From Baylisascaris procyonis (lineage: Eukaryota; Nematoda; Chromadorea; Rhabditida; Ascarididae): a stretch of DNA of 64,000 nucleotides. Each line of letters opens with the position of its first letter. Position 1 is the first letter of the stretch. A program made the position numbers and the translations under genes. Below, piece by piece: positions 39,701-53,349 of this stretch. Under the pieces are notes generated by a model that ran no database searches, had not been told where the DNA came from, and saw only the letters and a program-made list of their open reading frames with translations. The stretch is from the NCBI GenBank assembly GCA_037389465.1, contig JAZARR010000123.1:1372501-1436500 (forward strand), in the 5' to 3' direction.

Positions 39701-42700
39701 GCGGCTGTCTTCTATGATCGTCTGTTGTCGTTGAGTTGCTCAATCGTTGAGCGCATTAACTTACGTAATATTTGCATTCGTTATAGCAACATTGCATATA
39801 TTCAACAATTCGAGATGATATATACGCTTCGTAATGTTTAACTATTTCACTTTAATTTCTTTTGAAAGATGGCTGGCAATAGTGGAAAAAATGATATGTG
39901 TTGTTTTAGATTTTTATCATTTTTCATTTTTTTTGCTTTTTTTTTAAGTTATTTAATCGTTTTGCCGCTATGCTGCTTCTAGATATGAGAAAAGAATTTC
40001 TTGTTGATATTGGTTGAAATATTTGAGAGAATTTCATCGATTTGATGTTACATGGAAAGCGTATATTTGACAGAGATTGCTTATGTGATGACAGCAATGT
40101 GAACATTTTACTGGACTCTTCAATCGTTTTAAAGTGAAGCTTTATTCGCGTTCTTTTGCCTCAACAAGCCATCGAATTGATTAATCAAAATAGAAATGTC
40201 GTTCAAATGGACAAATTGAAGTACCACTAATTTGGAGAGATCTGAGATGAATCAATCTTAAGACATTTCAATATTGCCTAAAATAAAAGTTGCACCATTT
40301 CGAATGCGTCGATGATGCGTCTGGTTTTGTAAATAACGTAGGCAAAACAGAGTACGTAAGAGTATGTTAATCGTTCACGCGGCATTTGTGGCACCGGCTA
40401 GTATGTTTTTAAGCTGCGTCCACCAGTTTAAGAGCAAGGCATAAACTCATCTTTGTACTTGAGCAGAATCTCACATTGCACCTAACTTTTTAATGTCGTA
40501 GATGAGTCTACGATGATCCCGTTTAGGTGCCTCTCACATCACTGCTTGAAGGGCACATTGGGCATGCAGTGGAGGCTGGAAACCCATTTCTTAGTCATGA
40601 AATTGACAGTATTTATTCACTGTGCTTACCGCCTGACGCTTCCTTTCCCCCTACAAGTGTCTTCGCCGTCAACCTAATTGTAGCATTTTTATTGTTTTTC
40701 CACGTCCTTGCAAATATGAATTACTATAATGGCTACGCACATGTGTTTGTGTCGATCTTTACGACAATTTCCTTAGGGAACAGCTTTAGTGAAATCATAA
40801 GGTTTGACAGGTTGTATGTTTATTTCATAGCTCCGACTTCTTCATCGATCTTTGAACTGCGAGATGTGTTATTGGCGCTTCAGTATGCTTAGATTTTGCA
40901 TTTATTTCTTGGCTGATCCTACCATATTTCAAAGCAGACAAGTCTTGAATAAGTAGGCGGGAGTGTCGGATAAATTGGCACGATATGTGCTTTTGCAATT
41001 CCGTTCAATAAACCAAGGAATTTTACGAATTTCCCTACAAATAACGAAATTCGCACCACTATGCAATCAAATTTTGGTTGATTCAGCCATTGGCACAAAT
41101 TTTGCACGAGATATTCTTTCTTTATCACCAGACCCTGGTAAAATGACATCTGCTCGATTGCAAAGCGCACAGAAAATTTTTTGCCGCTTTTAAGTAGCTG
41201 TAAGTTTCTTAAAGTTGATTGATAGGCTCGAGTTTCGTCGATGTTGTTGGACAGTGGCATACACTATACCTCACAACTTTCATAGCTTCAGCAGTAGTAG
41301 TTCCACTGCCGAAATTACCAGTTGAAGCCTACAAAGACGCACAACTATGACGTCGATATAATGTACTTTGTAGATATTGTTTTTGCGGAATGGCATGGAA
41401 GCGTATCTTTTACAGTAGATCTATACGAATGCTCGAATCGTTTTATCATCTGTTAGCAACGCCCAAGAGTGGTTGGTAGGATAGGCAAGATTGCGGAGGG
41501 CATATCGCGCCAACTGCACTGAAAATTCGAATGTGAGTGCAGTTGTCGGGAAGTACATATGTCGTTTTGCCCAAAGGTCAGCTGCTTCTTGCGGCTAATA
41601 CTTTGTGGTTTGTGCGTTAATTGAGTGCAGTCCTTTGTTGCTTGAATAGAGTGTTTTGGGGAGTATTGTTCTCAAATGTGGGCCAAATATCCCCTTAAAC
41701 TGCTCCCAACTGGCATAAAGAGAGATTCTCGTGAAACCGAGATGAGAGATCGCTTAACTGAGGCTGAAGCGTTCGTCGAGTACGTGAGATATAAGTATAC
41801 AAAAGTGTATGAAATGCGGGATTTCTTTTTCAACTATAAAAAATTTATGCCCTGAACGAGGATGGAGAGGGGACGGGAAGGTATTGTTGTTCCACAGAAG
41901 CAGGTAGGTGCGGAGGCGAAAGTTGCTCGCTTCATATGCTCTAGGTACATGTGGATGACCAGCATTGCCTTAATGATTGTACCTAGATGTGGTGAAAACA
42001 AGAAGTAGGGAAAATGTGTCGATGAATCATGGGAAAGTGCACGGGAAACCATGGGAAAGTGCATCGATGAATAAAGCCGAACTTCTTACACATGAAGGTA
42101 TGACCTGGTTTTGAAGTGTGGCGTTGGAACAGTTTAGCAGATGTCCCTCAGAAACTGCTTCTGATATGTTGTTATATTGATAACTATATTTTGACTTGTA
42201 AAAGTCAAGCCATTCTTACTGTCGGAAGTGATATCAGAGTAGATATTGATTAGACGATGGTGCATACCTTTTTCGATCGTTTTCTCGTCTCACTTGGTGA
42301 TGTCAGTGTCAGGATGTAGTTTCTGTTCTGGCATTTCACAACCGTTTCAATTCCCAAAGATTTTCCTATATAAGAAGGCCATATCTGTGACTGCAGACTC
42401 GAATGACGTGACGAGAAACTCATTGAAGCATTCCGCCTGTTCGCAGAAGTCAGGGTATATGAAAGTTAACTGCGAGAGTATTTCCATCATGTTCTTCCTC
42501 CAAACTAATAGCCGCACCCTAGCGATTGTGCTCTTTAATGTCAGAAAGCCTTCAATGAAGCTCAGCTTCCCAGACGTTGAGCTTTTGTCGCTCTTTGCTG
42601 AGGGATCGTTCTTTGGATGTTTTTTACCTCATCTTTTTTACTTCTTATAAAACGGCTCTATTTTCGCTCCTTCATCTTTTAGTTATCAACCGATTTATGA

Positions 42701-44788
42701 ATTTCGAAGTTTAAAGAAATGTTTGGAAAAGTTCTTCGTTGATGATTTTTGCGAAATATCTTCGTGCCTTTTAATCTTTGCATGGTATTTAAGAGAGAGC
42801 CTTATAACTAAAAACGATGCTAGGACTGTCATTGGCTCCCTCATTCCAGTCTGTTCCTTTAACTCTATGAGTTCGAACACTTCAACATTTTGAAATAGGG
42901 AAAATTGTATCAGCAGGAAAACACATCCGATATGCGTTTTCACCACTTAGAAAACTGAAATATTTGGTTGACTAATAAGGCCCACTAAATATATATGCTG
43001 ATTCATGATAACGTCTTTCAAATTTTTTTCATCTATGTTTCCCGTACGATCTTTCTAATAGTAAATTGCTAAAATGATATTTGCCATACCTTTTCCGTAT
43101 CATTGTAGGTTCGTTTCTGGCCAGGATTGGAAACAGAGTTAAAAGATCTGCTCAAACAGAAAATTGTTTAGCCTAGCAATTTGAAATTTGACATGGTTGG
43201 GTTTATATAAGGGCATTTATTTGAATGTCAATTATTTTATCCATGAAATTTCACACCTATCGGCTTATTGGGGAGTAATGGTTAAAAACGCTATGTATAG
43301 GCTTATAATTGTGCTATGGGATAAGCCTATTGAGCTCATAATCAAGATTTTAATCAAATGCGAAATCCTATTAACTTTTTTTTTTTTAAATTTTAAAGCT
43401 TCCATACAACTGATGGATCGGTTGGGCAAATTTTGATGCTATGCATATCGTGCCAATCTCGATAGCGTGTCGCATCATCTTGCTTTTTTTCGTTTGCATA
43501 TTTCACCATAGAATATTTCATATTTTATCGTCATTTTCGCTAGTGCATTTCCTAAAAGAATATCTTTTCTGCTAGCAATATCTATTTTTTCCTTGTCTTT
43601 CATTCATTTTCTGCACTCTCATAAATTCGAATTCCTCAAAATCTATTGTAACAATTTTTTTAAATTTGCATATGCGTGCGCATTCCTCGCATCATCTCTG
43701 AAACTTGGGAGGTACTAAAACTAAAGTCACGAAAGTTGATAAACGTGATCTTTTTAAAATGGAATTTTGCGGAATTAAATTAGGGGCCCGGATGATTTGC
43801 CGTAGAAAAACTGTATAAGCCGCCAACTTAATCAAAAGATAAATGCGGTCATATCCTATACTATTTGGTGGCGTTTCACGAAAAGAATTGATCTAACGAG
43901 CGAATTCGCAATGATGCATATCGTTCCAGCTTCATTGGTGCGTTTTTCTGCATTATTTGAAAGGCGCTTTTTGCAAAGTTCAACAAAAATATGCTGTGGT
44001 GACGTGATTTCCACGAGTGTTCATTTGTATGCTGATTCACCTTTAATTTCAACTCGCAAACCATAAAGGTTATAGTGATGAAACCCAATGATTGTAATAG
44101 AGCAATATTGTTAAAACCTTCTAAGTGACTTATCGATATTTTTCAAAATACCATAGGATCAGATCAGTTTTAATTTGCTTGCGAAACATTGCGGAAAAAA
44201 ATTATGGTTAAATTTCGAATAAGTTTTCCATTGAGAAAATTATAGGGCCGCTCTCACCTAAAGAAAGAAGAAATAAAATAATATTTTCCTGTTCGATTTA
44301 ACGTTCGGCATTGGTATTAAAAGACCCGCGAGTACTATATACGTAAATATCAGCCTTTTCTTGCAAAAATAAGATAAATACATACCTTCGATTTGAAAAA
44401 TGAATAAGGGAGGCGGCATAGAAATGTTCAACTAAGCAGTTAAGCAATGCGCTTTAAAAAAAAAAGGATGGGATATTGCCTTCGTTTCTCATATTTTTGG
44501 CAGAAGAAACAAAAGATGAGATACATGAATGAAACATTGTTGCTGAAGTGAAGAATAGCCTTGAGAATTGAGCCATCAACAAAATTCGTCTGATTTTTGC
44601 AGTGTAGTGGAAAGTCAGGCAATTCAACGCTGTCTGCAATCAAAATATTTAAGAACTAGTATGCAAGCATGCTCCTTTTTAATTGGCTGTCTATAACCAG
44701 TGAGCCGCTGTGGTCATTTTTAGGACACCTACTGCATAGCGTATTTTGAGCTTTCCGTTGATTTATTTATAAACGCTTTCATGTTTCT

Positions 44789-44791
<3 letters not shown>
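36746..44791. other. Long stretch without an assignable gene
   Basis: T-rich plus strand to about 40.4 kb. 40.4-42.7 kb is GC-richer, with several open frames of 80-130 codons on both strands, some broken by a single stop. This could be a decayed gene or mobile element, but no diagnostic motif is visible. 42.7-44.8 kb is AT-rich. Confidence 0.35.

Positions 44792-44853
<62 letters not shown>
44792..44853. repeat. (TA)n microsatellite, about 31 copies
   Basis: An uninterrupted TA dinucleotide run of 62 bp. Confidence 0.99.
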
Positions 44854-44855
<2 letters not shown>

Positions 44856-46328
44856 TGCATTTTTCACGGCATTTACCAACTCACGTTTTTTCCACCAATC
44901 CACAAGGTTTTCCGCCGGAAATGTTTCTTTTTGCAGCAAAGCGCCCAAAGTATGACCGTGATGGCTCCGTTTTGATGGTCATCTTCTTCGGTGTATACAC
45001 CTCGATAGCCGAGTAGAAATTCCATTTTTTTCTCGTACATTAGCAAGACTCCTAACGATATTTTCTCCTGCAATAATCATCACTATCTAGTAACCGAATT
45101 GCTCTCATCTCTAGAGATTTCCCATCCATAACGCTTCTCTTCCAATAGAGATCGCAAGAGTATACTCCAAAGTCCAGGTATCTCGGTTTTAGCACCTTTG
45201 AAACGTCGGCGTGCACTTGTCCATATGTTATTAAATTGCTTCATTTATTTACTCAGTGAGCGTTGTTTATTATTCACCGCCATATGTTATATTCGTAAGA
45301 AAAGATCTTGAAATCGTATCTCGATATGTAAAAACGATATCCGTTTCACTTTCGAAGTGCGAAAACAGTTGAAACGTGTCTTGTACGCTACTATTTAATA
45401 AAGAATTCGTCCATCTTTTAAGTAACTGTTCCGCTGAGCATCGCTCAATCGACAGTGAATATGATAGGCAATTTGAAAACTATTTTCGCCTTTATGCACA
45501 TTCAATATTTATTCTTCTTTCTGTAGATATGTCTCCTCGAACAGTACACTTTTGTGGGTTTACGTTTTATAGAACTGTCGAATGATAAATTAGTGTGGGT
45601 AAATAAAACTCCCTCTCGCACCTCGTCTTATCCCTGTTCCACAACCTGGTTTCGGGTCTTCAGGTTTTGCTGAGCTCTTTAATGTTGTTCTTTATTGAAG
45701 TTGTTAGCTTGAACTTCAATGATAGTGGTAGTCGTTGCATCACACTCCACTTGACTCCTGAAATCGTTATGGTGATGGTTAGTAGCTACCCCGGTTAGTG
45801 GCCTAGAGGTGATGGCAGACGGGAAAGGTAGGTGAAATGGGAAAAGTGCTGAAATCATCGGCGACGCTCGGCGATTGATGTTCTGGGCAGAAGGATGTCG
45901 AAGAAAAGTTTCTTTTTTTTGCGAATTTTAGGAACTTCGATCACATTTGCAATAGTCGATAGAGTTATTCCCGCTAGACTACTTGCAAGGATGTATTTTT
46001 TTACGTATTCAACTCATTAGAAAAAACGATATTTGCATTGTGCTCCGTAGAGAATTCTTCACTTTCTTTTAAATTCCACTAAGCGGCAATGCATCTTCGT
46101 TTTTATGTGCTCTTGCAAGTTTATATCTACACAACGCATTATTTAGATCTCGTTTTTGTGTGCTTTCTATATATTCACTCTTGCATTATCTGCTCTCTCT
46201 CTCTGGGTTTGGTAGGTCCAGCTTGGAGCCATCGAAATTTGGATGGCTCCGAGCTGAACTTGGAGCAAAAGTTTCATAGATATGATACGCACTACAGTTT
46301 GATCTTTTGAAATGAAGGCCTGAATATG

Positions 46329-46330
<2 letters not shown>

Positions 46331-46375
<45 letters not shown>
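46331..46375. repeat. (TA)n microsatellite, about 22 copies
   Basis: An uninterrupted TA dinucleotide run of 45 bp. A 150-codon minus-strand open frame that crosses it is inflated by the repeat. Confidence 0.98.
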
Positions 46376-46376
<1 letters not shown>

Positions 46377-46617
46377 CACAAAATGGCCGTGGAGGTACAA
46401 TAAGCGAAAAAATTGGATGCGCGACCGATAGGTAGCGTGCAGATTGCGCAAAGTGGTTAAATCCAGAAAACGCCAAAAGCCGAGCACAAAATGCCCATCG
46501 CACTTATGTATGCAACTGGAAAACTTAAAGCAAAAAATTATGCGACAGAGAATGAAACGATTTAGATGTCTTATGGAACTGTCAACAATTGTTGTGGAGG
46601 GTCTCGTACATTCACGC

Positions 46618-46672
46618 ACTTTATTTATTTATTTGTTTATTTATTCATTTATTTATCCGTTTATTTATTGGA
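46618..46672. repeat. Degenerate TTTA tetranucleotide array
   Basis: About 55 bp of imperfect TTTA repeats, of the same type as the array at 35.1-35.3 kb. Confidence 0.85.
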
Positions 46673-47674
46673 ATAACCGTTGCAGTCATTCGGAATTTCA
46701 TTTTGCACCATGGTCCGATTAATTACAATATAAACGCTTTACTGCTTACGTTTTATTATACGATGGCTATTTATTAAGTTGACGGGTTGATCGGTCAAAA
46801 TTGCGGTAACCTATATTTTATCAGCACCTAAGACACGTCTATGCAATTGTCTTTTATTTTGTTTTGTTTATATTTGAACCTTCATAGATTTCATAAGCTA
46901 ATCCACATATTCATATAAAAGTAGTCTAGAAGTTTTGCAGTTTCTGTGTGAAAGTCTCTATGAAGATTTTTGCACATTTTGCAACGATATTTCAAATATG
47001 CAATACGTAATCTCAATGTATCCATCGAGTATAATACTTTGATACGACAGATTTGCTTTAAATAGTTACTTCTGACCTATACTTTTAAAATTGTAACGAT
47101 CCTTCATTTTATCTTCTCCATGAAGAAAGTTATGACCAAAAATTCGGTAAGTAACATCAACATCAGGTCAGACGTTTTTTCCAACTAACTATGGGTCTTT
47201 CTGCATTGCAAATTTTAGTAGTATGGAGATTATTGAAGCGCACAAAGGAATGTTAAAATGTTTGCGAGGAAATGTAGGGCAAAACGATGTAAAAACCGGA
47301 AGTTGAGCTCATTGGTAATGCAAAATCTCTTCAGCGATCATAGAAGAGTAACATTCATTATTTTCCACCTCTGCAAACAGAATGAAAACAAAAAGTCTAG
47401 TCATTTAAAACTTACTGTGCTGCTGAAAACGATGAATATCATAACAGGGTTCCTTTAGACGAGAATTTCCACAGTTTGGAGCAAGTAAAGGACTCTGCCA
47501 AAGGAGCTGGACAGGATATGTTTTCTTTTTCCAATCCTTCCTGCTAGATCACTATTGCAAACTTGTTTTGCAAGTGAGCATTGTGGTGAGGTGTTGTCTG
47601 CATATACGTATAGCGTACCTGTTTGTTTCTTCCATAGTATCAACTAGAAGATTGCTGAAGGTATATGAAATTTG

Positions 47675-47740
47675 ATAGGTGTAACGTAAACCATGGGATG
47701 ACCTTCCATAGCGCCTAAGTTCGAAAGAAGTTGTAATTAT
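47675..47740 (+). repeat. Possible third copy of the dispersed repeat
   Basis: ATAGGTGTAACG followed by TTCGAAAGAAGTTGTAATT resembles the copy at 33,429-33,491, with the ends better conserved than the middle. Confidence 0.35.
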
Positions 47741-50700
47741 TCAAGGTGCTAAGAAAATTGAATGCATCTTTCATTGCAATTAGTTTCATTTTATATTCGT
47801 CAAGTAAATCTTTTCTAAGAGTTTTTATATAGGCGCTTGATTTAGTTAAAGTACGAATGCATTATTCAGCAGATTTTATTTTTTATTAATGAGTTGGGAA
47901 AGTGGTTGATTAGGTGAATGGGATTGTGCATATCATATTAGCTCATCTAGCACATTTCTTCACTTGTTGCTTCTCTGATAGCATTCAACTATCTAATTAT
48001 AACCAAGGATTGCTTACGATGAAACGGCTGTCAAAATGTTCAACAATTTTCCATCCAATACCCTTTGTTGCGAAAAAAGAGACTAAGGAGGCGTGTTGAT
48101 GGGAGGATGTGGAATCGCCGTGCAACCGTTGGGTAATGACGCACTCACAAACCCTGCAGGCATAGCTTTTGCTTTCTGTCATTAAGGCTTCTTTCGTTTT
48201 GCGTCCGAGCGATCTAATTAATGAGCCGGTTGACTAGTGGGCGTTTAGACAGCTGCTATCACTTAGAGATCTTGTCCTCCTTCAGGTTGTTCATGATTTA
48301 GACAGTCTAACGTTCGTTCATAGAGACGTCCTGCAGGAGAGTGAAAATCCAAGTATATTAAACCATATTCCAAGATTATCAATAAAGCATTAAATAAATC
48401 GGTTATTTGAGGCAAATAATCAATAGTTATGTTTATATATGGATCTTTTAAGCTTTATTTGATTTTCAAGCTTTATTTGAAGCATTCATAAGTGCGTTAG
48501 ATGAAGCAATAAACGAAAATCCATGTGATAACCCACGCAAAAATCGCCGCTGCCTTCTTTCTGTTCGATTTTCAAAACGAAGGCAATTAAACGTTAGCGT
48601 TTATCTACAGTTGCCGCTAAGCTTCTTTCTAGAGCGATTGATGTCAAGTAGAAAGGATATGCGAAAGCGAGCGCATCACTGAGGTGCTCAATTCTTCTAT
48701 TGTTTCTAAAAATCTAGAGATAATAATTGTGCACATGCTGAGGATCGGATATTGAAGATCAAATTTTGGCTAGCGAATTTATTGGATCTATATTAAAGAG
48801 GTAGATCCATTTCAATCACCTCTCTCTTCTCCCTCATTTAATTTTTCCGAAATGTTTTTTGATTTGTTTGCACTTTTGATTTAGCATTTGTGCTTAAAAT
48901 TCTTCAATTATTGTGCATTTCTTTTCATCTTCTACTTTTCGCATTATTTTCACCATTTTTTTTTTCTTAAACCTTTGAACGTATTCACTCTGAAATAGCT
49001 TTGAGACATCGTATAGACCAGCGTATTTCTTGTGAAGAATGAATATTTTTTGAGGTTCAAATATATTAGACCTTATTCTGCCAATCGGCTTTCTACTTCT
49101 CTATCATTTTTGGGTCAAGATGGATGCTCTTGATGCGTAAATGACGTCTTTTGAGCGAGAAAAAAACCAATGCCAGCTGAATACGCTTCTATTTAGGAGG
49201 GCAGTCAAAAACTGCTTATATTTTGAGTATGTTGCCCAGTAGTCCTCTCCTCCAGCCATCTTTCCAATACAATGAATCAAAAATCAGTCGGCATTCGAAG
49301 TAATCTGTATTGAAAATTTGAAAGAAAATGTTTTGCACTCGAAATTGGATTTACGCAGTGTTCGTAGTGAATCGACCAGTTAAGACCTACGGCCTTATCA
49401 TTGAGCGCACCGCCTTTACTCTAACATGTGGTACGGTAACATCAGAATCTCTGCGGCAAACCAGTGTGATTTTTCTTGGACGAGATGGGGAGGTGAGGAG
49501 GGGAGGAAGAGGAGAGCGATTTTTCACTGATTGGAATCAAATAGTTTTGAGCGTTGATTGCCCTTTTCTCACGTTATTCCCCATTGACAGCTCATTTATA
49601 GATTGCGAAGAACTTCCGGAAAATGTTTAGAAATAACCAACAGGAAAACTTATTAAATTTCATTGCAATATCGTTGAAAGCCATTTGAACGCTATTCACA
49701 ATGAAATGTAAATTTTGAAAACTTTTCAAAATAACTGCAAATTTTCCCCTCATTCCTTCACAAACGAAGGAAAATAAGAAGAAAAACTTTTACTATCATT
49801 CAAAAGCTCTCAAGGAATATTGCAACTTTTATAGGAATTTTAGAGGAATTCTAAAATTTTTTTGATTCGTTTCTCGTCATTGAAGGCCATTCAGAATATA
49901 GTCAGGTATTACGTTATGATTTCGTAGCGTCATAAGTGATTTCTAACTAAAGGTCAATCTCAGATTTTGAGTTCATACTATGATTTTCCTCGAAGTTCAC
50001 TCTTTCTAGGTAGTTCAAATTTGTCATCCGTGTGCTAGAAATTAGTGATTTTCAGAAATTTCCATGCAATTTGGAGGGGAGGGGTAGCAAGATTAGGGCA
50101 TAGGGAGAGGAAATGGATAAGGCAAAACGAGGATAAGAGGGGTACGAATTTTATAACATTCAGGTCAAACTGACTTTCTCGTTTGAAGATGTTTTCTCTG
50201 ATTCAAATAGGTAGTAACTAGAATTTTAGACCGTTAACTTCCGAGGCTACATTTATTACCTTTCCAGCTTCAATTTTCCTTTTACGATTTTTTCAACTTA
50301 TTGTTTATTGCGCTAGTTGGTCCATTTTGTTGCGTTATTATTGGCCTTTCACTTTTAGTTTGATTATAAAATAATAAATATTATGGTGTAATTGTAATAA
50401 ATGAGTTATAATAAGTGTATTTCACATTGCTAAAATGGACTCCGACAATGTTGTTGCCAAAACATTTTCAACTTACGGAATTCCGTATCGCATCTAGAGG
50501 AATTTGTTTTTTTTTTTGATGCACTGAACGGGACATAACATATGAATTCCAATTCACTTCAAACTGCGGAGTTTTTTCTGTAATGAATGCATTTAGGAAA
50601 ATTTTTTCTAAACTTTTCTCAATTACCTCAATTTATTTCGTATTCTTAGCAAAATTTTGCATTAATTACATAAAAAATTTCATCGATTTGTTGAAATGGT

Positions 50701-53135
50701 CTCTTGAATTCGGCTAAGTTGTTGTCTTTTCCACTAATTGATACTCGTTGTATACTATTCTTATGTTAACTTTAATCATGAATATTCGATAGGTTTTAGT
50801 TGCAAATAAACATTGATTCAGGTGAATTAAACCATAAACAAAACTATTATATCTGCAATGCGAAACAACATTACATGTTGATAGAACATCATTTTCTTTT
50901 GTTGGTACAATCGACTAGCCTATTTCCTTCGAAAATCGACAATATTTCATCGATATTAATTTCTTCCTTTTCGGTAGTTGAGCTCAAATAATCGCTGTGG
51001 TAGGTCTGCTTCTCTAAGGAGTCAACTTAATATATGTGAAGTTTAACATAAATTTATGTGATTTAACACTTTAATATTCACTAAATTGCAAGATGGTTCT
51101 AAGGTAAAATGCATTGAATCTTTAAACGTGCAATAGTTTAACAAAAGTTTCTTCTAAAAATCGAATTGGCCCGATAGTGAGCCGTATATGTCGGCTAAAT
51201 CATGCTTTTTTTTTTTTCATGAGACGATGATCCATCGGAAAATATTGTTGTATAAGTTTTCCACTAGGGTTGCTATGGATCAGCTTAATACATGCGGAAC
51301 TATATTTCAATTCACATACTGCATCTCTATGCAAACACCGACAAAGTCATTTTATTCAGTTATCTAATAATATCGATCTTGTTCCATTATTTTTCAATTC
51401 TTACGTTTGTTTATTTGTTGGTCTATTTTTTTTTTCATTTTTTCTGCAAGTCGATATCAAGTATCATAAAGAAAATGTTGAGAGATCACAACGGTATTAC
51501 TTAAATAACACTGATACGACATGCGTAATTTAGTAATAGATCAATCGAACGTGAAGAAACCACATGTGGTATGGAAAAGATAGAAAAACGGCTATAAATT
51601 CTTAAATACTTTTGAAGTTTTATTTATAAATAATATTGATTGCTAGATTTTTGCATTTTTAATTTTCCACTCGAAGCATAAAAACATAAAAATTTGTTTA
51701 CCACTTTATTTATAGGAATAGTCCATTTGTATTAATCACTATGCACATTTTATTGCATCGCACTAATCTTGAGGGTGCAATTCTTTTTGAATTGACCTAT
51801 TTCTATGAGGAAAATTGATGATATTCAATAATTTTCACTAATAGAACTCATTAATTTAATCTATAGATAATCTGAGAATGTCGAAAAATCGCAATAACAA
51901 TATGATTTATAGCGATGCGTTAATGATAACAAAAACTTGTGAGAAAAGAAGTGAAATTTTTCGATGAATAATTAGCAGCTATATCTGTCTTTCATCTTTA
52001 CTAACTATTCTATTGCAATAAGCCATACCTATCACACTAGACACTCTATTGCAGCATTACTCATACTTTACTTCTTTGTGATCATTGAGTTATCTAAAAT
52101 ATGGAATTACAATATTTCTTTACTCATATCTTCTAGTATTCATCAAAATATTTTTCACTGTTTTCCACCGATGTTTTCTTTAAAACTTTTGTTTTTTTTA
52201 CAACATAGAAATTTTTACTTCTCACAACTCATTTTCTACATACAATTATCGTAGGTTTTTATAGTCCCTAGGTGCAGTTAGCGATATGCGGTAAAATGTA
52301 GGCAAAGATGAAAACAAAGGAGAGATTTCTGTTGTTTTCTTTTTACTAAAATAATTGAAGAGAAATCCGCCACACCAAATGTTTTCCCCCACTATAATTT
52401 TAAATATATTTCATTTATTTTCTTGTCACTTGTACGCAGGCCGATATCCTTCTTTCTTGATCATTCAGTTCTTTAAAGGGAAAAGAAGAAATATGTACTA
52501 TTTCTGAATACAGTAATGTAAGCGTAGAAAATTTCGTAGTATATTTCTCACGTATTATTATTCTCAACAAATGAGCTCTTAAAATTTTGATAACTTCAAT
52601 GCGTGCGCTTATTTTTATATTTCGACCTTTTTCATCTCTTACTTTGAAATTTGGCACTATAGAAAAAAACATGGATTTTCTTTTTTTGTTGACCAAAATT
52701 TGTAAGTTCGGTGTAAGGTCACCAAGTTCAATAGATTGAGATGGGAAAATTTGAATATTTGGTCGTTTCGTTCAACGCACCTAATTGAAGGGTAGACGAC
52801 GAATATATTCAATTGGTCGGACAATAAAGGTTGCTAGCAATAGGTGCGCCGAAGACGAAAAAAAAACCCCCAGCATACTCCACGCCAATACCCATAAATC
52901 TTTATTTTTGAATGGCAATCTGTGTTGATGACGTCAAAAGGGTCCCGTACCGAGAGGTACTAAGCTTTCTTCGAATTGAAAAAATCGCGCTGCTTGATTT
53001 AGCAGCATTTCCCAACGATTCTTCAAAAGAAAAGTTCTTTTACTTGTACTGTGAATAGCTTCGCTTATAGGTAATCTAAGAACATCTTTGCCACCTTATT
53101 GTTGTGCTAAACGAGCATAAATATGAGCTTCCCGG

Positions 53136-53189
53136 GAAATTTTTCATTTGATTCGCAAAGGAGAAATTTTTCATTTGATTCGCAAAGGA
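53136..53189. repeat. 27-bp perfect tandem duplication
   Basis: Two identical adjacent copies of a 27-bp unit starting GAAATTTTTCATTTG. Confidence 0.97.
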
Positions 53190-53228
53190 TATGGTAACGG
53201 ATGGTCTTATGTAATCCCACTGTGCTGC

Positions 53229-53349
53229 TATATCATATCATATCAATCATATCATTATCATATCATATCGTAATCATATCATATCATATCATATCATATC
53301 ATAACATATCATCTCTTATCACATCATATTCTGTCGCATATCATATCAT
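53229..53349. repeat. ATATC pentanucleotide array
   Basis: About 120 bp of ATATC/CATAT repeats with a few insertions and substitutions. Confidence 0.95.

Larger units (their letters stand above)
44854..53228. other. Long stretch without an assignable gene
   Basis: Contains a GC-richer patch at 45.6-45.9 kb, a 21-bp stem hairpin at 46,213-46,262, a TA run at 46,331-46,375, a TTTA array at 46,618-46,672, a dispersed-repeat copy near 47,675 and a 27-bp duplication at 53,136-53,189. Open frames are short and none is recognisable. Confidence 0.4.

Noticed and set aside
40527..40892. 121-codon plus-strand open frame with a hydrophobic segment
   Set aside because: Begins with GTG after a weak GTTTAG acceptor, with no domain or clear donor. 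Could be an exon but the support is too thin.
42246..42650. 134-codon plus-strand open frame
   Set aside because: Starts at a non-ATG codon, and the composition looks less natural than the minus-strand frame it overlaps. No domain.
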